A stretch of DNA of 7,819 nt from Ferrovaceae bacterium (GTDB lineage: Bacteria; Pseudomonadota; Gammaproteobacteria; Burkholderiales; Ferrovaceae): contig DAIDTL010000045.1 in NCBI GenBank assembly GCA_027457225.1, positions 1 to 7,819 on the forward strand. The letters run 5' to 3'. The notes below the pieces were generated by a model. It ran no database searches. It saw nothing but the letters and a program-made list of their open reading frames with translations, and had not been told where the DNA came from. Positions 6,168 through 7,819 of the stretch are shown piece by piece. How positions within the stretch are numbered: position 1 is the stretch's first letter; every line of letters starts with the position of its first letter. The translations under genes and the position numbers were made by a program.

Positions 6168-7304
6168 TCAGCTCCTGAAGATGTCAAACGGTTCAATCCG
6201 GATCACCTTGCGGATACCGATGTAGCTGGAAACGCCTGCGATGATCAGCACCATGACAAAAGCCAGCCCAAGATTGCCGTAGGTGATCTGGGCTGCATAA
6301 TCGGGCAATCTCAGCCTCGCCACCACAATGAGCGTCGTGGCCAGGCCCACCCCCAGGCCGTAGGCCGTCAGCGCCGTAAATGTGGCCTGGAACAGAATCA
6401 TGGTGATCAGCTCGCGCCCTTTTGCGCCGATGGCTTTCAGTGCACCAAACTTTTCCAGGTTTTCAAGGATGAAGGTATAAAACGTTTGTCCCGATATGGA
6501 CAGGCCAACGATGAAACTGATGATGGTCATTAACAGCACGTTGATCCCCAGGCCCGTGTTGTATTTATAGAAATTGGAAATTTTCTGGATGAATTCATCC
6601 TTGGTCAGGGCTTCGTAGCCCAGTTTTTGGACTTGCCGCTTGATGTACGAAAGATCTCCACTGCCTTTGGGCTCAATCAAAATGTAGGCTGCCGTAAATC
6701 GTGTCGAGGGAATGTAGGTGATGGCCCTGCTGAAGGTGGTGTAGAGCGTGGGAACCCCAAACAGGCCGGAAGTGTTGACCTTTGCGAGGCCCACCACCAC
6801 CCCCCGGTGATCGTTGATTTCGAACTCGGTCCCAATTATTGGGTTTTCCAGCTTGGCAAATTCGGCATCCTGCACGACCACGAAAGCATTTTCTGCAAAG
6901 ATATCCTCAATTTTTCCTGCCAGCAGCTCGGGTCTGCCAAACAGCGTGGAATCGTCCAGACCCATGACCGTCACAAACTGGTAGGAGCCACTGCGCAGCT
7001 TGACCAGCGCCCCGCCTGAATACAGGGGAACGGCATATTTGACCCCGTTGATGCTCCTGACCGCATCCAGGACATAATCCGGCATGGGGATACTGCTGGC
7101 GACATTGTTGACCGCCGGATCCATCACCCAGACTTTTGCACCAATGTTAAGAACGGTGGCTGAGGCGCGTGTCAGGATTCCCGAAAACATGGACGTCATC
7201 ATGACCATGAGGAACACTGCAAAGGTAATTCCGACCAAAAGCGCAGAAAACTTACTTTTGTCATTGACAAGGAGTTTGAGCGCAATTTTAAGGATTCCCG
7301 TCAC
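6168..7304 (-). CDS. ABC transporter permease, FtsX/MacB-like (type VII superfamily)
   Basis: The 378-residue inner-membrane subunit has the FtsX/MacB layout: one N-terminal membrane segment (about 18-42), a large periplasmic domain (about 43-250, MacB_PCD-like) and three C-terminal segments (about 252-276, 298-328 and 344-366). The loop ENLEKFGALKAIGAKGREL (281-299) is the characteristic cytoplasmic coupling region, and the protein ends IRIEPFDIFRS. It carries no ATPase domain; the next gene supplies it. Members of this superfamily usually transmit force to an adaptor or periplasmic partner rather than carrying substrate through the membrane. DevC of cyanobacterial DevBCA is a relative of similar size. 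The GTG start at 7304 is supported by AGGTGA at 7311-7316, six bases away. It is the first gene of the four-gene operon. Confidence 0.94.
   Translation of the reverse strand: MTGILKIALKLLVNDKSKFSALLVGITFAVFLMVMMTSMFSGILTRASATVLNIGAKVWVMDPAVNNVASSIPMPDYVLDAVRSINGVKYAVPLYSGGALVKLRSGSYQFVTVMGLDDSTLFGRPELLAGKIEDIFAENAFVVVQDAEFAKLENPIIGTEFEINDHRGVVVGLAKVNTSGLFGVPTLYTTFSRAITYIPSTRFTAAYILIEPKGSGDLSYIKRQVQKLGYEALTKDEFIQKISNFYKYNTGLGINVLLMTIISFIVGLSISGQTFYTFILENLEKFGALKAIGAKGRELITMILFQATFTALTAYGLGVGLATTLIVVARLRLPDYAAQITYGNLGLAFVMVLIIAGVSSYIGIRKVIRIEPFDIFRS
6172..6176 (-). promoter_or_regulatory. Ribosome binding site of the ABC ATPase gene
   Basis: The minus strand reads AGGAG five bases before the GTG at 6166. 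It lies within the last codons of the permease gene (the AGG AGC before TGA), which favours coupled translation and fixes the start at 6166 rather than 6196. Confidence 0.75.
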
Positions 7305-7310
7305 TGCGGC

Positions 7311-7316
7311 TCACCT
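7311..7316 (-). promoter_or_regulatory. Ribosome binding site of the permease gene
   Basis: The minus strand reads AGGTGA six bases before the GTG at 7304. It decides a GTG start in a region with no suitable ATG. Confidence 0.7.
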
Positions 7317-7394
7317 ATTTGCCCAATTTGACGTCGTTCGATAAGACCCATCCTCCATGTTAAGCAATCTGCTACGGAAATGCCATAGCCCTGT

Positions 7395-7819
7395 TCAGCC
7401 GTGCGGTTTGCGCCACACACTGGCCAGCCAGGGCTGCTGTTCAAGCGGCAGGCCTGCGGGCCGGTAGTAGTGCATCAGTTCGACAAATCCGGCCGCCAGC
7501 ATGTGGCTACGCCAGCCTGCAAGATCATGGAACACGCCGTAGCGACCGTTGCTCCATCCTTCCTGACCTTCACCGCGCGGATTCGAGCTGAAAAGCACGC
7601 CACCCGGTTTTAGTGCGGCCTGCAACTGACCCAGCACCCGTGGCAATTCCTGACTGTGCACATGAAACAGTGCGGCATTGGCAAATACGCCATCGAAATG
7701 CGCCGCGGGCAAACTCAGTTGCAGGAAGCTTTGCTCCAGGACCTCGCACCCGCTAAGGGCACGCGCCATGGCTGCAAAACGCGGCACCCCTTCCAACCCG
7801 GTGGCGTGATGCCCCAGCC
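7395..7819 (-). CDS. Class I SAM-dependent methyltransferase, C-terminal part (5' end outside window)
   Basis: The reading frame stays open to the right edge, so the gene is cut by the window rather than broken. The visible part covers about 141 residues. The first of these (LGHHATGLEG) fit the segment after the glycine-rich SAM loop, with the Glu of GLEG in the position of the acidic residue that binds the SAM ribose. Motif FDGVFANAALFHV and the LKPGGVLFSSNPRGE strand follow, as in class I methyltransferases, then a C-terminal AAGF segment and a QQPWLASVWR end. Glycine-rich motif I must lie beyond 7819. The substrate is unknown. A TTG at 7796 is in frame but would remove the SAM-binding core, so it is not the start. 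Its stop is 90 bases upstream of the exporter operon on the same strand. Confidence 0.85.
   Translation of the reverse strand, partial: LGHHATGLEGVPRFAAMARALSGCEVLEQSFLQLSLPAAHFDGVFANAALFHVHSQELPRVLGQLQAALKPGGVLFSSNPRGEGQEGWSNGRYGVFHDLAGWRSHMLAAGFVELMHYYRPAGLPLEQQPWLASVWRKPHG

Noticed and set aside
7317..7358. Tiny leader frame on the minus strand (MGLIERRQIGQIGEPQ) ending at the permease GTG
   Set aside because: Its stop overlaps the permease start, which would suit coupling, but no Shine-Dalgarno is properly spaced before its ATG, and short frames of this size occur by chance.
7339..7367. Possible promoter of the exporter operon (TTGCTT, 17 bases, TTATCG on the minus strand)
   Set aside because: The -35 matches only three consensus positions and the -10 is poor; shifting to TCTTAT shortens the spacer to 15. 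Not strong enough to annotate.
7371..7389. Stem-loop GCTACGG/CCATAGC after the methyltransferase stop, considered as a terminator
   Set aside because: The seven-pair stem includes a G-T wobble and no T run follows on the minus strand, so read-through from the methyltransferase gene into the exporter operon cannot be excluded.

Overview
The window reads as ordinary bacterial chromosome, most likely from a betaproteobacterium. The best clues are a LysC-class aspartokinase with a betaproteobacterial-looking C-terminus, a tRNA-Ser(GCU) with encoded CCA directly behind it, and moderately high GC in the housekeeping genes. The genus cannot be fixed from this stretch. No phage, insertion sequence, CRISPR array, toxin-antitoxin pair or integrase is visible, and I found no convincing new biological system. 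The main accessory element is a compact tripartite efflux operon.

Layout. Bases 1-168 are an unassigned leader with small inverted repeats and a T run. lysC follows (169-1413, +) and contains a plausible internal start at 913 for a separate regulatory subunit. Next come tRNA-Ser(GCU) (1450-1542, +), a small hairpin (1554-1574) and a beta-CASP metallo-beta-lactamase ribonuclease-like gene (1583-2968, +). All of these run left to right.

From 2989 to 7304 everything is on the minus strand and forms a tightly packed four-gene operon. In transcription order it encodes an FtsX/MacB-type permease (GTG start at 7304), an ABC ATPase (GTG start at 6166, one base after the permease stop), a membrane-anchored periplasmic adaptor (ATG directly after the ATPase stop) and an outer-membrane factor lipoprotein (probable GTG start at 4497, overlapping the adaptor by 17 bases). 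Together they supply every part of a MacAB-TolC-like envelope-spanning exporter: ATP-driven inner-membrane motor, adaptor and outer-membrane duct. The substrate cannot be read from sequence and no regulator is present. The operon meets the ribonuclease-like gene tail to tail with a 20-base gap. At the right edge is the 3' part of a SAM-dependent methyltransferase gene (7395 to beyond 7819, -).

Composition differs along the window. Hand counts of single 60-base blocks gave 65% GC in the ribonuclease gene (1741-1800), 65% in the methyltransferase (7441-7500) and 38% in the permease (6541-6600). The exporter operon may therefore be a later insertion between older genes, but this rests on a few blocks only.
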